The notes under the pieces were generated by a model, which was not told the origin of the DNA, did not search any database, and saw only the letters and a list, made by a program, of their open reading frames with translations. Of a stretch of 49,360 nucleotides of DNA, positions 7,639 through 15,391 are shown one piece after another. The position numbers and the translations under genes were made by a program. The DNA is from Acidimicrobiia bacterium (lineage in GTDB: Bacteria > Actinomycetota > Acidimicrobiia > Acidimicrobiales > CATQHL01): NCBI GenBank assembly GCA_009835395.1, contig VXXM01000069.1:1-49360 (forward strand). The letters run 5' to 3'. The first letter of the stretch is position 1; every line of letters starts with the position of its first letter.

Positions 7639-8673
7639 ATGGCGACAGGTGAGAGTTCTGCGGCACGCAACCGGCAATGGCTGCTGGCCCGGCGACCGTC
7701 GGGAATGGTCTCGGAGGCGGACTTCGAGTTGGCGGAGCGACCGGTCCCGGAGATCGGACCGGGAGAGGTGCTGGGTCGCGTCCGCTGGCTGTCCTTCGAG
7801 CCCGCCATGCGCGGCTGGATGGACGACCGGGAGAGCTACGTGGCGCCCGTGGAGCTCGGAGAGCCGATGCGGGCTCCCGGTCTGGCGGAAGTGGTTGCGT
7901 CGAACGACCCGGCCTATGCCCCTGGCGACGTGGTCTTCGGGATGATGAGTTGGTCGGAGTACGTATCCGGCGGCTGGTCCGCCCGGACGGCCGGTCGCGG
8001 TTACCGCCGGGTGCCGACCGACGTTCCCAGGGAGATGCTGCTGGGTCCGCTCGGCAGCACGGGTCTCACGGCCTACGTCGGGATGCTGGACGTGGGGCGT
8101 CCCGAACCGGGCGACACCGTGGTCGTGTCGGGCGCGGCGGGAGCCACCGGCTCGGTCGCCGCGCAGATTGCCCGCATCAAGGGTTGCCGTGTCGTGGGGA
8201 TCGCCGGCGGCGCCGCGAAGTGCCGCTGGCTGCTCGAGGAGGCACGCATCGACGAGGCGATCGACTACAAGAGCAGCGATGTCGGCCGCCGCCTGCGCGA
8301 GACGTGTCCCGACGGGGTGGACGTGTACTTCGAGAACGTGGGCGGCAGCACCCTGGAGGCGGTGCTGGACAACCTGGCCCTCGGCGCCCGGATCGCACTG
8401 TGCGGGCTGATCTCCGGATACAACGACGCCGAGGCGCAACCGGGGCCCCGCAACCTGTTCCAACTGATCGTCCGGCGCGCCTCGATCCAGGGCTTGCTGC
8501 TGTGGGACTTCCTGGACCGGGTCCCGGAGGCCTTCGCCGACTTGCGCCGCTGGGTCACCGCCGGCGAGATCGCCTACCGCGTCGACGTGCAGGAGGGTTT
8601 CGAGAATATTCCCTGCACGTTCCTGCGCCTGTTCACCGGGGCCAACGAGGGCAAGCAACTGCTGCGTCTGTGA
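7639..8673 (+). CDS. NADP-dependent MDR oxidoreductase (CurA/YncB-like, zinc-independent)
   Basis: A 344-residue medium-chain reductase of the leukotriene B4 dehydrogenase/CurA group, which reduces carbon-carbon double bonds of alpha,beta-unsaturated carbonyls with NADPH. It shows the N-terminal RQWLLARRPSG, the FEPAMRGWMDD segment typical of this group, LGSTGLTAYVGMLDVG, the nucleotide-binding VSGAAGATGSVAAQ, VVGIAGG and DVYFENVGG, and a C-terminal GANEGKQLLRL. No Zn-binding Cys cluster is present. ATG 7639 has GGAG at 7628-7631, seven bases upstream. It may act on unsaturated fatty or terpenoid aldehydes and ketones, but the substrate cannot be read from sequence. Confidence 0.9.
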   Translation: MATGESSAARNRQWLLARRPSGMVSEADFELAERPVPEIGPGEVLGRVRWLSFEPAMRGWMDDRESYVAPVELGEPMRAPGLAEVVASNDPAYAPGDVVFGMMSWSEYVSGGWSARTAGRGYRRVPTDVPREMLLGPLGSTGLTAYVGMLDVGRPEPGDTVVVSGAAGATGSVAAQIARIKGCRVVGIAGGAAKCRWLLEEARIDEAIDYKSSDVGRRLRETCPDGVDVYFENVGGSTLEAVLDNLALGARIALCGLISGYNDAEAQPGPRNLFQLIVRRASIQGLLLWDFLDRVPEAFADLRRWVTAGEIAYRVDVQEGFENIPCTFLRLFTGANEGKQLLRL

Positions 8674-8808
8674 CCCGGATCGGACCGATTTGCCAAGTGG
8701 GTTCGCCTGCGAGGAAAATGGTGAGTTCTCCGGCGAACCTCTGGTTCGGAGACCTCCCGTGCGCTAAGCTCTCGCCCCGTTGGAGTGTCCCATCGGGAGA
8801 GACGCACG

Positions 8809-9606
8809 ATGAAGCTCAAGAGACTGCTCGTACTTGCCGGGGTTATGGCGCTGGTCGGGATGCTGTGGGCGTCGCCCGCCGCTGCCGATGGCCATCTTCC
8901 CACCATGACTCTGGACCCGGCGTCGGTCCCCGCCGAGGTGGGTGACGTCACGTTGACCATCACGGGCGCCAACTGGTCGGAGCCGTCGCCGTTCTTCATC
9001 ACCGCGTGCCCTGGAGCCGCAGGTGATCCGGACGCAGCCCTGGCCCTGTCGAGCGCCCCCGAGGCCATCGCCATGTGTCCGGACCTGATGTCCTCCGCGC
9101 TCGCCGTGGAATGGGACGACGGCAGTTTCACGACCGAGTGGGCCGTCAGCATCACCCAGGCCGACATCGACGCCGGCGGTCTCGTCATCCTCGCCGGGTG
9201 GCTGAGCGTCGACACCCTCTCGGATCCGGAGCAGTACGCCACGGTCGCAGTGCTGGGCATCGGTGCCGATGAGGAGCCGATGGACGACACCGGCGAAGAG
9301 GAGCCGATGGACGATCCGGGTGACGAGGAGCCGATGGACGATCCGGGTGACGAGGAGCCGATGGACGACACCGGCGAAGAGGAGCCGATGGACGATCCGG
9401 GCGATGAGGAGCCGATGGACGACACCGGCGAAGAGGAACAGATGGACGACATGGGCGATGAGGAGCCGATGGATGACATGGGCGATGAGGAGTTGCCCGT
9501 GACCGGCCATGAGAGCGGCCTGTTCGCCATTGTCGGTGCGAGCATCCTGGCAGCCGGTCTGCTGGTGATCGGCGCCGGGCGGCGTGTGCGCACCGCAACC
9601 CGCTGA
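8809..9606 (+). CDS. Secreted surface protein with acidic repeats and an LPVTG sortase anchor
   Basis: About 265 residues. An N-terminal signal peptide (KLKRLLVLAGVMALVGMLW, then SPAAADGH with a likely Ala-x-Ala cleavage) is followed by a ~130-residue domain with TLDPASVPAEVGDVTLTITG, an immunoglobulin-like opening. Next come eight 9-residue acidic repeats and then LPVTG, a hydrophobic stretch and the basic tail RRVRTATR. This is a complete cell-wall sorting signal, so a class E-type sortase probably anchors it to peptidoglycan. The acidic stalk may bind Ca2+ or act as a spacer (inference). ATG 8809 is preceded by GGGAGAG. No sortase gene is in the window. Confidence 0.85.
   Translation: MKLKRLLVLAGVMALVGMLWASPAAADGHLPTMTLDPASVPAEVGDVTLTITGANWSEPSPFFITACPGAAGDPDAALALSSAPEAIAMCPDLMSSALAVEWDDGSFTTEWAVSITQADIDAGGLVILAGWLSVDTLSDPEQYATVAVLGIGADEEPMDDTGEEEPMDDPGDEEPMDDPGDEEPMDDTGEEEPMDDPGDEEPMDDTGEEEQMDDMGDEEPMDDMGDEELPVTGHESGLFAIVGASILAAGLLVIGAGRRVRTATR
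9271..9486 (+). repeat. Eight tandem 27-bp units encoding acidic 9-residue repeats
   Basis: The consensus is EEPMDD-(T/P/M)-G-(E/D). The order of unit types is T, P, P, T, P, T, M, M, and unit 7 has EEQMDD. Units are nearly identical at the DNA level, which favours copy-number change by slippage or unequal recombination. The block ends directly at the LPVTG anchor. Confidence 0.95.
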
Positions 9607-9645
9607 TCGAGCGCCCGCGCCGCGGGCCTCACGAATCGAATAGCG

Positions 9646-9673
9646 CGAGGGCCGGACTGCAGTCCGGCCCTCG
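9646..9673. terminator. Bidirectional transcription terminator, perfect 28-base inverted repeat
   Basis: CGAGGGCCGGACT, then GC, then its exact complement AGTCCGGCCCTCG. It lies between the convergent LPVTG protein and acyl-CoA dehydrogenase genes and abuts the stop codon of the latter (9674). There is no strong U tract, as is common in high-GC bacteria. Confidence 0.8.
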
Positions 9674-10879
9674 TCAGTTGCGGGGGATGTCGCTCCAGGG
9701 AACGTCCCGGTCCACCTGGGGCTCCTTCGGAAGACCGAGCACACGCTCGCCGAGGATGTTGCGCATGATCTCCGACGTGCCACCCTCGATGGAGTTGGCG
9801 CGGGTGCGCAGGAACATCCGGCTGGTCTCGAAGGAGCCCGAGACGCCCGCCTGCTCGGGACGCAGCATCGGGTAGCCGTGGGCGTGCACCATGCCGCGGC
9901 TGCCCTGCACGTCGACGGCGCACTCGAGGATTTCCTTGTTCAGCTCCGCCGACAGGAGCTTCCCGACCGAGCCCTCGGGGCCGGGCACCCCCGCGGACGC
10001 GGACTCGCGGGCGCGCAGGTTCGTGAGGCGGAGCAGTTCGGCGCGGATCCACAGCCGGGCCACCCGGTCCCGCGCCACGTGATGGTCAGCCGTGCCGGCT
10101 TCCGGCGCATGGTTCATCCACTCATTCATGAGGAACCCGATGTTCCCGGAGCCTCTGGCCGGCACGCCCCCGCCGAGCGCCACCCGCTCGTTCATGAGCG
10201 TCGTGATGGCGCCGCCCCATCCCTCACCCCTCGCGCTGATGCGCATCGAGTCGGGAATGCGCACGTCGGTCATGAACACCTCGTTGAACTCGGCCTCGCC
10301 GGTGATCTGGTAGAGCGGCCGGACCTCGACTCCCGATGCCTCCATGTCCAGCATGAAGTAGGTCATGCCCTTGTGCTTGGGCTGGCTGGGATCGGTTCGG
10401 GCCAGCAGCATCCCCCAGCGCGCCACGTGGGCCAGCGTCGTCCAGACCTTCTGGCCGTTGACGATCCACTCCTCCCCGTCGAGGACGGCGCGGGTCGCCA
10501 GGCCGGCCACGTCCGAGCCGGCTCCCGGCTCGCTGAACAACTGGCACCAGATCTCCTCACCGGTGAAGCAGGGTCGCAGCAGACGGTCCTTCATCTCGTC
10601 GGTGCCGTGGGCCAGCACCGTGGGCATGCCCATCCCGATACCGATCGGGTTGACGGCCAGGTTGTGGTACTGGCGGCCGCCGTTAGCCAACTCCTCGTCG
10701 ACGACGGCCTGGGCATCAGGCTTCAGTCCGAGCCCGCCGCGGCCGGTCGGGAAGTGCACGCAGGCCAGACCCCGGTCGAACTGCTCTCCCCGGAACGCCG
10801 CCGTGCTCGTCTCGCCGGACAGGTCGGCGAGGAGATCGCGTGCCATGCCCCGGAGGTGGTCGGTGCTGATGTCGCTCAT
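9674..10879 (-). CDS. Acyl-CoA dehydrogenase family protein (FadE-like)
   Basis: A 401-residue flavin acyl-CoA dehydrogenase that introduces an alpha,beta double bond in acyl-CoA. Motifs are FSEPGAGSDVAGL and VNGQKVWTTLAH (FAD and substrate contacts), FMLDMEASGVEVRPL, EVFMTDVRIPDS, a middle/C-terminal helical region, and ANSIEGGTSEIMRNILGERVLGLP at the C-terminus with the usual Glu of the EGGTSE motif. It resembles the FadE subfamily of actinobacterial sterol and branched-chain degradation. The exact substrate is unknown. I chose ATG 10879 (SDISTDHLRGMA) because the open frame upstream of it reads as non-coding. It is divergent from the lipoprotein gene by ~98 bp. Confidence 0.9.
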   Translation of the reverse strand: MSDISTDHLRGMARDLLADLSGETSTAAFRGEQFDRGLACVHFPTGRGGLGLKPDAQAVVDEELANGGRQYHNLAVNPIGIGMGMPTVLAHGTDEMKDRLLRPCFTGEEIWCQLFSEPGAGSDVAGLATRAVLDGEEWIVNGQKVWTTLAHVARWGMLLARTDPSQPKHKGMTYFMLDMEASGVEVRPLYQITGEAEFNEVFMTDVRIPDSMRISARGEGWGGAITTLMNERVALGGGVPARGSGNIGFLMNEWMNHAPEAGTADHHVARDRVARLWIRAELLRLTNLRARESASAGVPGPEGSVGKLLSAELNKEILECAVDVQGSRGMVHAHGYPMLRPEQAGVSGSFETSRMFLRTRANSIEGGTSEIMRNILGERVLGLPKEPQVDRDVPWSDIPRN

Positions 10880-10977
10880 GGGTGGCGCTGTCCCTCTGTG
10901 GTTGCTCGGCCGGGGAAGCCTCGAGTTCACGTGCCTATCCACAAGGGGGTAGTTGTCGGGCAGTCCCCGCTGCCAGA

Positions 10978-11730
10978 ATGCTAATCGTGACGCTTCGGCG
11001 CAGCCTTGCCACCATCACGCTGGCCTCCTGGATCCTGCTGGCTGCCGGCTGTGGCTCCGAAGGGCCGGAGCAGGGCGCGGCCGACCCGGCGCCGCCGCCG
11101 ATGACCGAGGCGCCGGCTGCTCCGCCCGTGACCGAGCCCGAGGCGGCGCCGGCAACGACGACCGAGACTCCACAGCCGACCACCACCGCGGCTGAGAATG
11201 CCGCGCCCGCCACGACAGTGGCGTCGCCTGAGCCAGCACCGGAGGCGTCCCAGCCGGCCGCCGAGCAGGATCCACCGCGTGGCTATGAACCGCCGGAACC
11301 CGGCCCGTCGCCGTCGACCACCACGAGCACGACGGAGGCGCTCCCACCGACCACGACGAGCACCACCGAGGCGCCGCCGCCGACGACCACGAGTACGACG
11401 GAAGCGCCGCCGCCGACCACGACGAGCACCACCGAGGCGCCGCCGCCGACCACGACCACCGAGCCGGCGGCGGACGTGACGATTCGCATCACGTTGGTGG
11501 ATGGTCGGATCGAAGCCGAGCGCCGCTACGAGGTCTCCTTCGGCGACACGGTGGAGGTGCGTGTCACCTCCGACGTGGCCGAGGAGGTCCACCTCCACGG
11601 TTACGACCTGTACCTGCAGCTCGAACCGGGCGCCGAGGTCACGCTGACATTCGAGGCCAGGCTCCCCGGTGTCTGGGAGGCCGAACTCCACCCCTCACAC
11701 CGGGAACTCTTCCAACTGCAGGTCTCCTAG
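10978..11730 (+). CDS. Putative lipoprotein with Thr/Pro-rich stalk and cupredoxin-like C-terminal domain
   Basis: About 250 residues. The N-terminus is a signal sequence ending in ILLAAGCGSE, a plausible lipobox with Cys as first mature residue. From about residue 25 to 160 the chain is Pro, Ala, Thr and Glu rich, with repeats of the type TTTSTTEAPPP, a spacer typical of exported actinobacterial proteins and a possible O-glycosylation site. The last ~85 residues form a compact beta domain (ITLVDGRIEAERRYEVSFGD, then EVHLHGYDLYLQLEPG and GVWEAELH) that looks like a cupredoxin fold with conserved His. Metal binding is not certain. It starts at ATG 10978 (GTG 10987 is an alternative). The next gene begins 9 bp after its stop, so the two are probably an operon. 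Confidence 0.72.
   Translation: MLIVTLRRSLATITLASWILLAAGCGSEGPEQGAADPAPPPMTEAPAAPPVTEPEAAPATTTETPQPTTTAAENAAPATTVASPEPAPEASQPAAEQDPPRGYEPPEPGPSPSTTTSTTEALPPTTTSTTEAPPPTTTSTTEAPPPTTTSTTEAPPPTTTTEPAADVTIRITLVDGRIEAERRYEVSFGDTVEVRVTSDVAEEVHLHGYDLYLQLEPGAEVTLTFEARLPGVWEAELHPSHRELFQLQVS
11308..11460 (+). repeat. Tandem repeats encoding a TTTSTTEAPPP stalk
   Basis: Repeated ~33-bp units (ACCACGAGCAC-type Thr/Ser codons alternating with GCGCCGCCGCCG) encode four to five TTTSTTEA-(L/P)PP units inside the lipoprotein. It is a simple-sequence expansion. Confidence 0.85.
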
Positions 11731-11739
11731 AGGTTCCTG

Positions 11740-13077
11740 ATGGTCCCCCCAGGCGTGCTGGCGCACGGGATCGGGGTGCGCGGCGACCTGCCGATCCCCG
11801 TGTGGATGTTCGCCTACGTGGCGGGTGCGGCGCTCGTCATCTCGTTCCTGCTGCTCGGCAGCTTCTGGCCGAAGCCCAAGCTGGAGGGCCGCTTCACGCC
11901 ACGCCCATTGCCCGATGCCGCCCAGCCGGTGGCGCGAGGCCTGGCCGTCCTGCTGCGCCTGTTCGGCATGGCGATGTTCGCCGTCGTGCTGGTGGCCTCT
12001 CTGACCGGCGACCTCGGGGCGTACACGACGATCGCCCCGGTTGCGGTGTATGTGGGGTTCTGGGTTGGTCTGCTGTTCCTGTCGGCCGTCTTCGGCGACG
12101 TGTGGCGATTCCTCAGTCCCTGGGAGACGCTGGCCCTGGCGGGAGCGGCGGTGCGCCGACGCTTCTTCGGCCACGTACCGGCCCACAGACTCTGGCGCCC
12201 CGATCCCGTGCGCAGCGGCTGGCTGGGCGTCGTGGCCGTCCTCTGCTTCGCCGCCCTCGAACTCGTGCACCCGAACCCGCCCGAGACCCGCCTGCTCGGC
12301 ATCGCGATCGCCGTCTACTCGGGGACCATGCTGGCCGGGGCGTCGCTGTGGGGCCGTGAGTGGCTGCGGCACAGCGAGGGATTCGGCGTGATCTTCCGGC
12401 ACATCGGCGCAATGGGGATCCTTTGCGGGGACGGGCGGGGACGCCTGGCCGTGCGTCCCCCGATCGTGGGTCTGGCACGCCTGCGCATGACCCTGCCGCA
12501 CACCTTCGTGCTGCTGCTGATGCCCGGCACCACCAGCTTCGACGGCATCTCCCGCACCGAGTGGTGGGGCGGCCTGCTGGGCCCGCGCATCGGCTGGGAG
12601 ACCGTGGGTCTCGGCGCCTTCGGACTCCTGCAGTTCGCGGCCGACTTCGTGGTGCTGTACATCGCGGCGATGGCGGTGGGCGCCGCGCTGAGCCGCACGC
12701 CGCTACGACAGATGTTGACCGACTTCGCTCCCTCCATCGTGCCGATCGCGTTCGCCTACCACGTGGGCCACTACTTCTCCCTGGTGATCTTCGAGGGGCA
12801 GAACTTCCTGGCCCTGCTGTCCCGCCCCTTCGGCGGAACCGCCGACCTGTTCGGCACGGCCCACTTCGGCGTGAACTACCTGCTGATCTCCACCGGGGCG
12901 ATCGCCCTCGTCCAGGCCATCACGACGGTGGTCGGCCACTTGGCGGGCGTCGTCCTGGCGCACGACAAGGCGGTGGCCCGCTTCTCGCCGCGGGTTGCGC
13001 TGCGATCCCAGTACGGGCTGCTGGTGATGATGCTGGCCTTCACGGTCACCGGCATCTTCCTGCTGCTCAACGCCTGA
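11740..13077 (+). CDS. Polytopic membrane protein, partner of the cupredoxin-like lipoprotein
   Basis: A 445-residue integral membrane protein with about 10-12 hydrophobic segments, e.g. MFAYVAGAALVISFLLLGSF, FGMAMFAVVLVASL, VGFWVGLLFLSAVFG and the C-terminal LLVMMLAFTVTGIFLLLNA. The N-terminal motif LAHGIGVRGDLPIPVWMFAY and the WPKPKLEG that follows mark a conserved actinobacterial family that databases sometimes call fenitrothion hydrolase, a label with little mechanistic meaning here. Conserved His residues in HVGHYFSLVIFEGQN could bind metal. It follows the lipoprotein gene by 9 bp, which suggests a joint role at the membrane, possibly metal handling (inference). Its 3' end overlaps the convergent helicase gene by 11 bp. 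Confidence 0.8.
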   Translation: MVPPGVLAHGIGVRGDLPIPVWMFAYVAGAALVISFLLLGSFWPKPKLEGRFTPRPLPDAAQPVARGLAVLLRLFGMAMFAVVLVASLTGDLGAYTTIAPVAVYVGFWVGLLFLSAVFGDVWRFLSPWETLALAGAAVRRRFFGHVPAHRLWRPDPVRSGWLGVVAVLCFAALELVHPNPPETRLLGIAIAVYSGTMLAGASLWGREWLRHSEGFGVIFRHIGAMGILCGDGRGRLAVRPPIVGLARLRMTLPHTFVLLLMPGTTSFDGISRTEWWGGLLGPRIGWETVGLGAFGLLQFAADFVVLYIAAMAVGAALSRTPLRQMLTDFAPSIVPIAFAYHVGHYFSLVIFEGQNFLALLSRPFGGTADLFGTAHFGVNYLLISTGAIALVQAITTVVGHLAGVVLAHDKAVARFSPRVALRSQYGLLVMMLAFTVTGIFLLLNA

Positions 13078-15322
13078 GCGGCACTCCCTCGTCGGCCGCC
13101 TCCGCCCCGGCGGTCACCGCCGTGAGCCTCTCCCACTCGTCGAGGAGACTCGAATCCACACCTCGCACGAGCGCCCCGAGCCAGTCGGTCAACTCGTCCA
13201 GTTCCGCGGTGCGGCGCTCGGCCGGGACGTTCTGTACGAGCGCCCGGTAGGCGTCGCTGAGGTAGCGCAGCACCAGGCCCTCGGAGCGCTTCAGGCCGTA
13301 GTGGTTGACGTACTCGCCGAAGGTCATCGCCCGCTCGTGCATCTCCCTGGCGACGGACTTGGGGCGCACGTTGTCACCCTCCACCCAGGGGTGGTGCCGG
13401 CGGAAGATGTCGAACGCGCCGTAGAGGAATTCCCGCAGGGGCTTGGGGTGCTCGACGGCCGCAAGCCGCTCCATCCGTTCCTCGTAGGGGATGCCCTGTG
13501 CCTTCAATTCGCCCAGAAGATCGCTCCGTAGGCGCTCGACCTGGGCTGCGATCACCGGCCCCGGATTCTCCAGCACCGATTCGATCACCGACAGCACATC
13601 CAGCGGGTAGTCGGATTCGGCCGCATCCAGAACCCCCAACGCCTCCACCGCGAACAGCGACAGCGGCTGATGCAGGGCGAAGCTGTCCTGCAGATCCACC
13701 GTCACCCGGACGCGCCGCCCCCACTCGTCGGGCGTCTCCAGCACCTCCACCACCCCGGCGTCGATCAGCGAGCGGTAGATGGCCACCGCCCGGCGGATGT
13801 GCCGCCGCTGGCGACGGCGGGTCTCGTGGTTCTCCACCAGCAGCCGTCGCAGGTCGGCGCAGCCGTCGCCGGGCCGGTCCAGCACGTGCATCACCATCTG
13901 ATGGCTCACCTCGAAGCTGGAGGTCAGCGGCTCGGGTTCGGCGGAGGTGAGGCGCTCGAAGGTCTCCTCGTTCCAGTGGGCGTAGTTCCGCTCCGGTGGG
14001 CGGCGCTTGGTCAGCTTTCGCTTGGCCTTCGGGTCGGACGCAGCCTTCGCCTCCGCGATCCGGTTCTCGATCCAGTGTGCCGGCGCCTGCACCCGGACGT
14101 AGCCACGCTCGTCGAAGCCGGCCCGGCCCGCCCGCCCGGCGATCTGGTGGAACTCGCGGGCGTTGAGGAGCCGGGTGCGCTGCCCGTCGTACTTGCAGAG
14201 CTGCGTGAACAGCACCGTGCGGATCGGCACGTTGACCCCCACGCCCAAGGTGTCGGTGCCGCAGATGAGCTTCAGCAGCCCCTGCTGGGCCAGCCGCTCG
14301 GTGAGCAGCCGGTATTTGGGCAGCAGCCCGGCGTGGTGCACGCCGACGCCGTGACCGATCAGCCGTCGCAGGTCCTTGCCGATCGGCGAATCGAACTTGA
14401 AGCCGCCGATGGCGTCGGCCACGAGGTCCCGCTCGGCGCGGCTCAGCACCCCGATGCTGGTGTAGGCCTGCGCCGCCTCGATGGCCTCCCGCTGGGTGAA
14501 GTGCACCACGTAGATCGGCGCCCGGTTGCGCTCCAGGAGATCCTCGATGGAGGCGTGCAGGGGGAGCGTTCCGTACTCGAAGCCCAGGGGCACGGGGCGC
14601 TCGGCGGAGCGCACCGTCACTGTCTCCCGCCCGGTGCGCCCGGTGAGTTCGTCGGCGAAGCGCTGGGTGGGCCCCAGCGTGGCCGACAGCAGCACGAACT
14701 GGCATTGGGGCAGCGTCAACAGCGGCACCTGCCACGCCCAGCCGCGCTGCGGGTCGGCGTAGAAGTGGAACTCGTCGGCGATGACCACGTCCACGTCCGC
14801 TTCGCTGCCGTCGCGCAGGGCCCAGTTGGCCAGGATCTCCGCAGTGGCGCAGATGATCGGCGCCTGGGAGTTGACGGCGGCGTCGCCGGTGATCATGCCG
14901 ACCCGCTCGGCCCCGAACGCTTCGCAGAGGGCGAAGAACTTCTCGCTGACCAGCGCCTTCAGCGGGGCGGTGTACACGCTGCGCCGCCCCGCCACCAGGG
15001 CGGCGAAGTGGGCGCCGGCAGCCACGAGGGACTTCCCCGAGCCCGTTGGGGTGTTCATGATCACGTTCCGGCCATCCAGGATCTCCAGCAGCGCCTCCTC
15101 CTGGGCGGGATAAAGGGAGATCCCCTCCGCTTCGACGTACTCGACGAAGCCGTCGAGCGGCGAAGCGGCACCCAGACGCGCCGCCAGGGGCGGGATCGGC
15201 GGACCGTGCGGGCTCAACGGAGGCTCAACGGGATCGCGGCGCCCGCGCCATGTCGCCGGTCGGCCGCCGTCGGGCGCCGCTGGGGATGACACGGGGCTTT
15301 CTGAGTAGAATGTTCGCACCAA
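13067..15322 (-). CDS. Ski2-like DEAD/DEAH-box RNA helicase (DUF3516 type)
   Basis: A 751-residue superfamily 2 helicase. Seen in order are a Q-motif-like YPAQEEALLEIL, Walker A NTPTGSGKSLVA, TAPLKALVSEKF (Ia), IADEFHFY (motif II, a DEFH variant of DExH), LLSATLG (III), YVVHFTQREAIEAA (IV region), ICGTDTLGVGVNVPIRTV (V) and HQIAGRAGRAGFD (VI). The long C-terminal helical region matches the DUF3516 extension of actinobacterial Ski2/Mtr4-like helicases, probably acting in RNA turnover. The first ~60 residues are Pro-rich and not conserved. The only in-frame starts are TTG 15322 or GTG 15319. Its 3' end overlaps the convergent membrane-protein gene. Confidence 0.9.
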   Translation of the reverse strand: MVRTFYSESPVSSPAAPDGGRPATWRGRRDPVEPPLSPHGPPIPPLAARLGAASPLDGFVEYVEAEGISLYPAQEEALLEILDGRNVIMNTPTGSGKSLVAAGAHFAALVAGRRSVYTAPLKALVSEKFFALCEAFGAERVGMITGDAAVNSQAPIICATAEILANWALRDGSEADVDVVIADEFHFYADPQRGWAWQVPLLTLPQCQFVLLSATLGPTQRFADELTGRTGRETVTVRSAERPVPLGFEYGTLPLHASIEDLLERNRAPIYVVHFTQREAIEAAQAYTSIGVLSRAERDLVADAIGGFKFDSPIGKDLRRLIGHGVGVHHAGLLPKYRLLTERLAQQGLLKLICGTDTLGVGVNVPIRTVLFTQLCKYDGQRTRLLNAREFHQIAGRAGRAGFDERGYVRVQAPAHWIENRIAEAKAASDPKAKRKLTKRRPPERNYAHWNEETFERLTSAEPEPLTSSFEVSHQMVMHVLDRPGDGCADLRRLLVENHETRRRQRRHIRRAVAIYRSLIDAGVVEVLETPDEWGRRVRVTVDLQDSFALHQPLSLFAVEALGVLDAAESDYPLDVLSVIESVLENPGPVIAAQVERLRSDLLGELKAQGIPYEERMERLAAVEHPKPLREFLYGAFDIFRRHHPWVEGDNVRPKSVAREMHERAMTFGEYVNHYGLKRSEGLVLRYLSDAYRALVQNVPAERRTAELDELTDWLGALVRGVDSSLLDEWERLTAVTAGAEAADEGVPLRR
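15306..15311 (+). promoter_or_regulatory. Putative -10 box TAGAAT upstream of the KamA-family gene
   Basis: TAGAAT lies about 80 bp before ATG 15392 and overlaps the first codons of the divergent helicase. No clear -35 is seen. The KamA start has its own ribosome-binding site, AAGGGGG at 15378-15384. Confidence 0.35.
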
Positions 15323-15391
15323 GCCGGCGACGGGGAGTGCTCGGCTTCTCGGGTTCCAACAGGAGGAAGTGCTTCAGAAGGGGGCAGAACG

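Noticed and set aside
9271-9486. Tandem 27-bp repeats considered as a CRISPR array
   Set aside because: There are no spacers. The units are contiguous, in frame and encode an acidic protein stalk.
10943-10977. Search for a well-formed promoter between the divergent acyl-CoA dehydrogenase and lipoprotein genes
   Set aside because: I found no hexamers good enough to report.
13670-15289. A 539-codon open frame on the plus strand
   Set aside because: Antisense shadow of the DUF3516-type helicase, which has all SF2 motifs.
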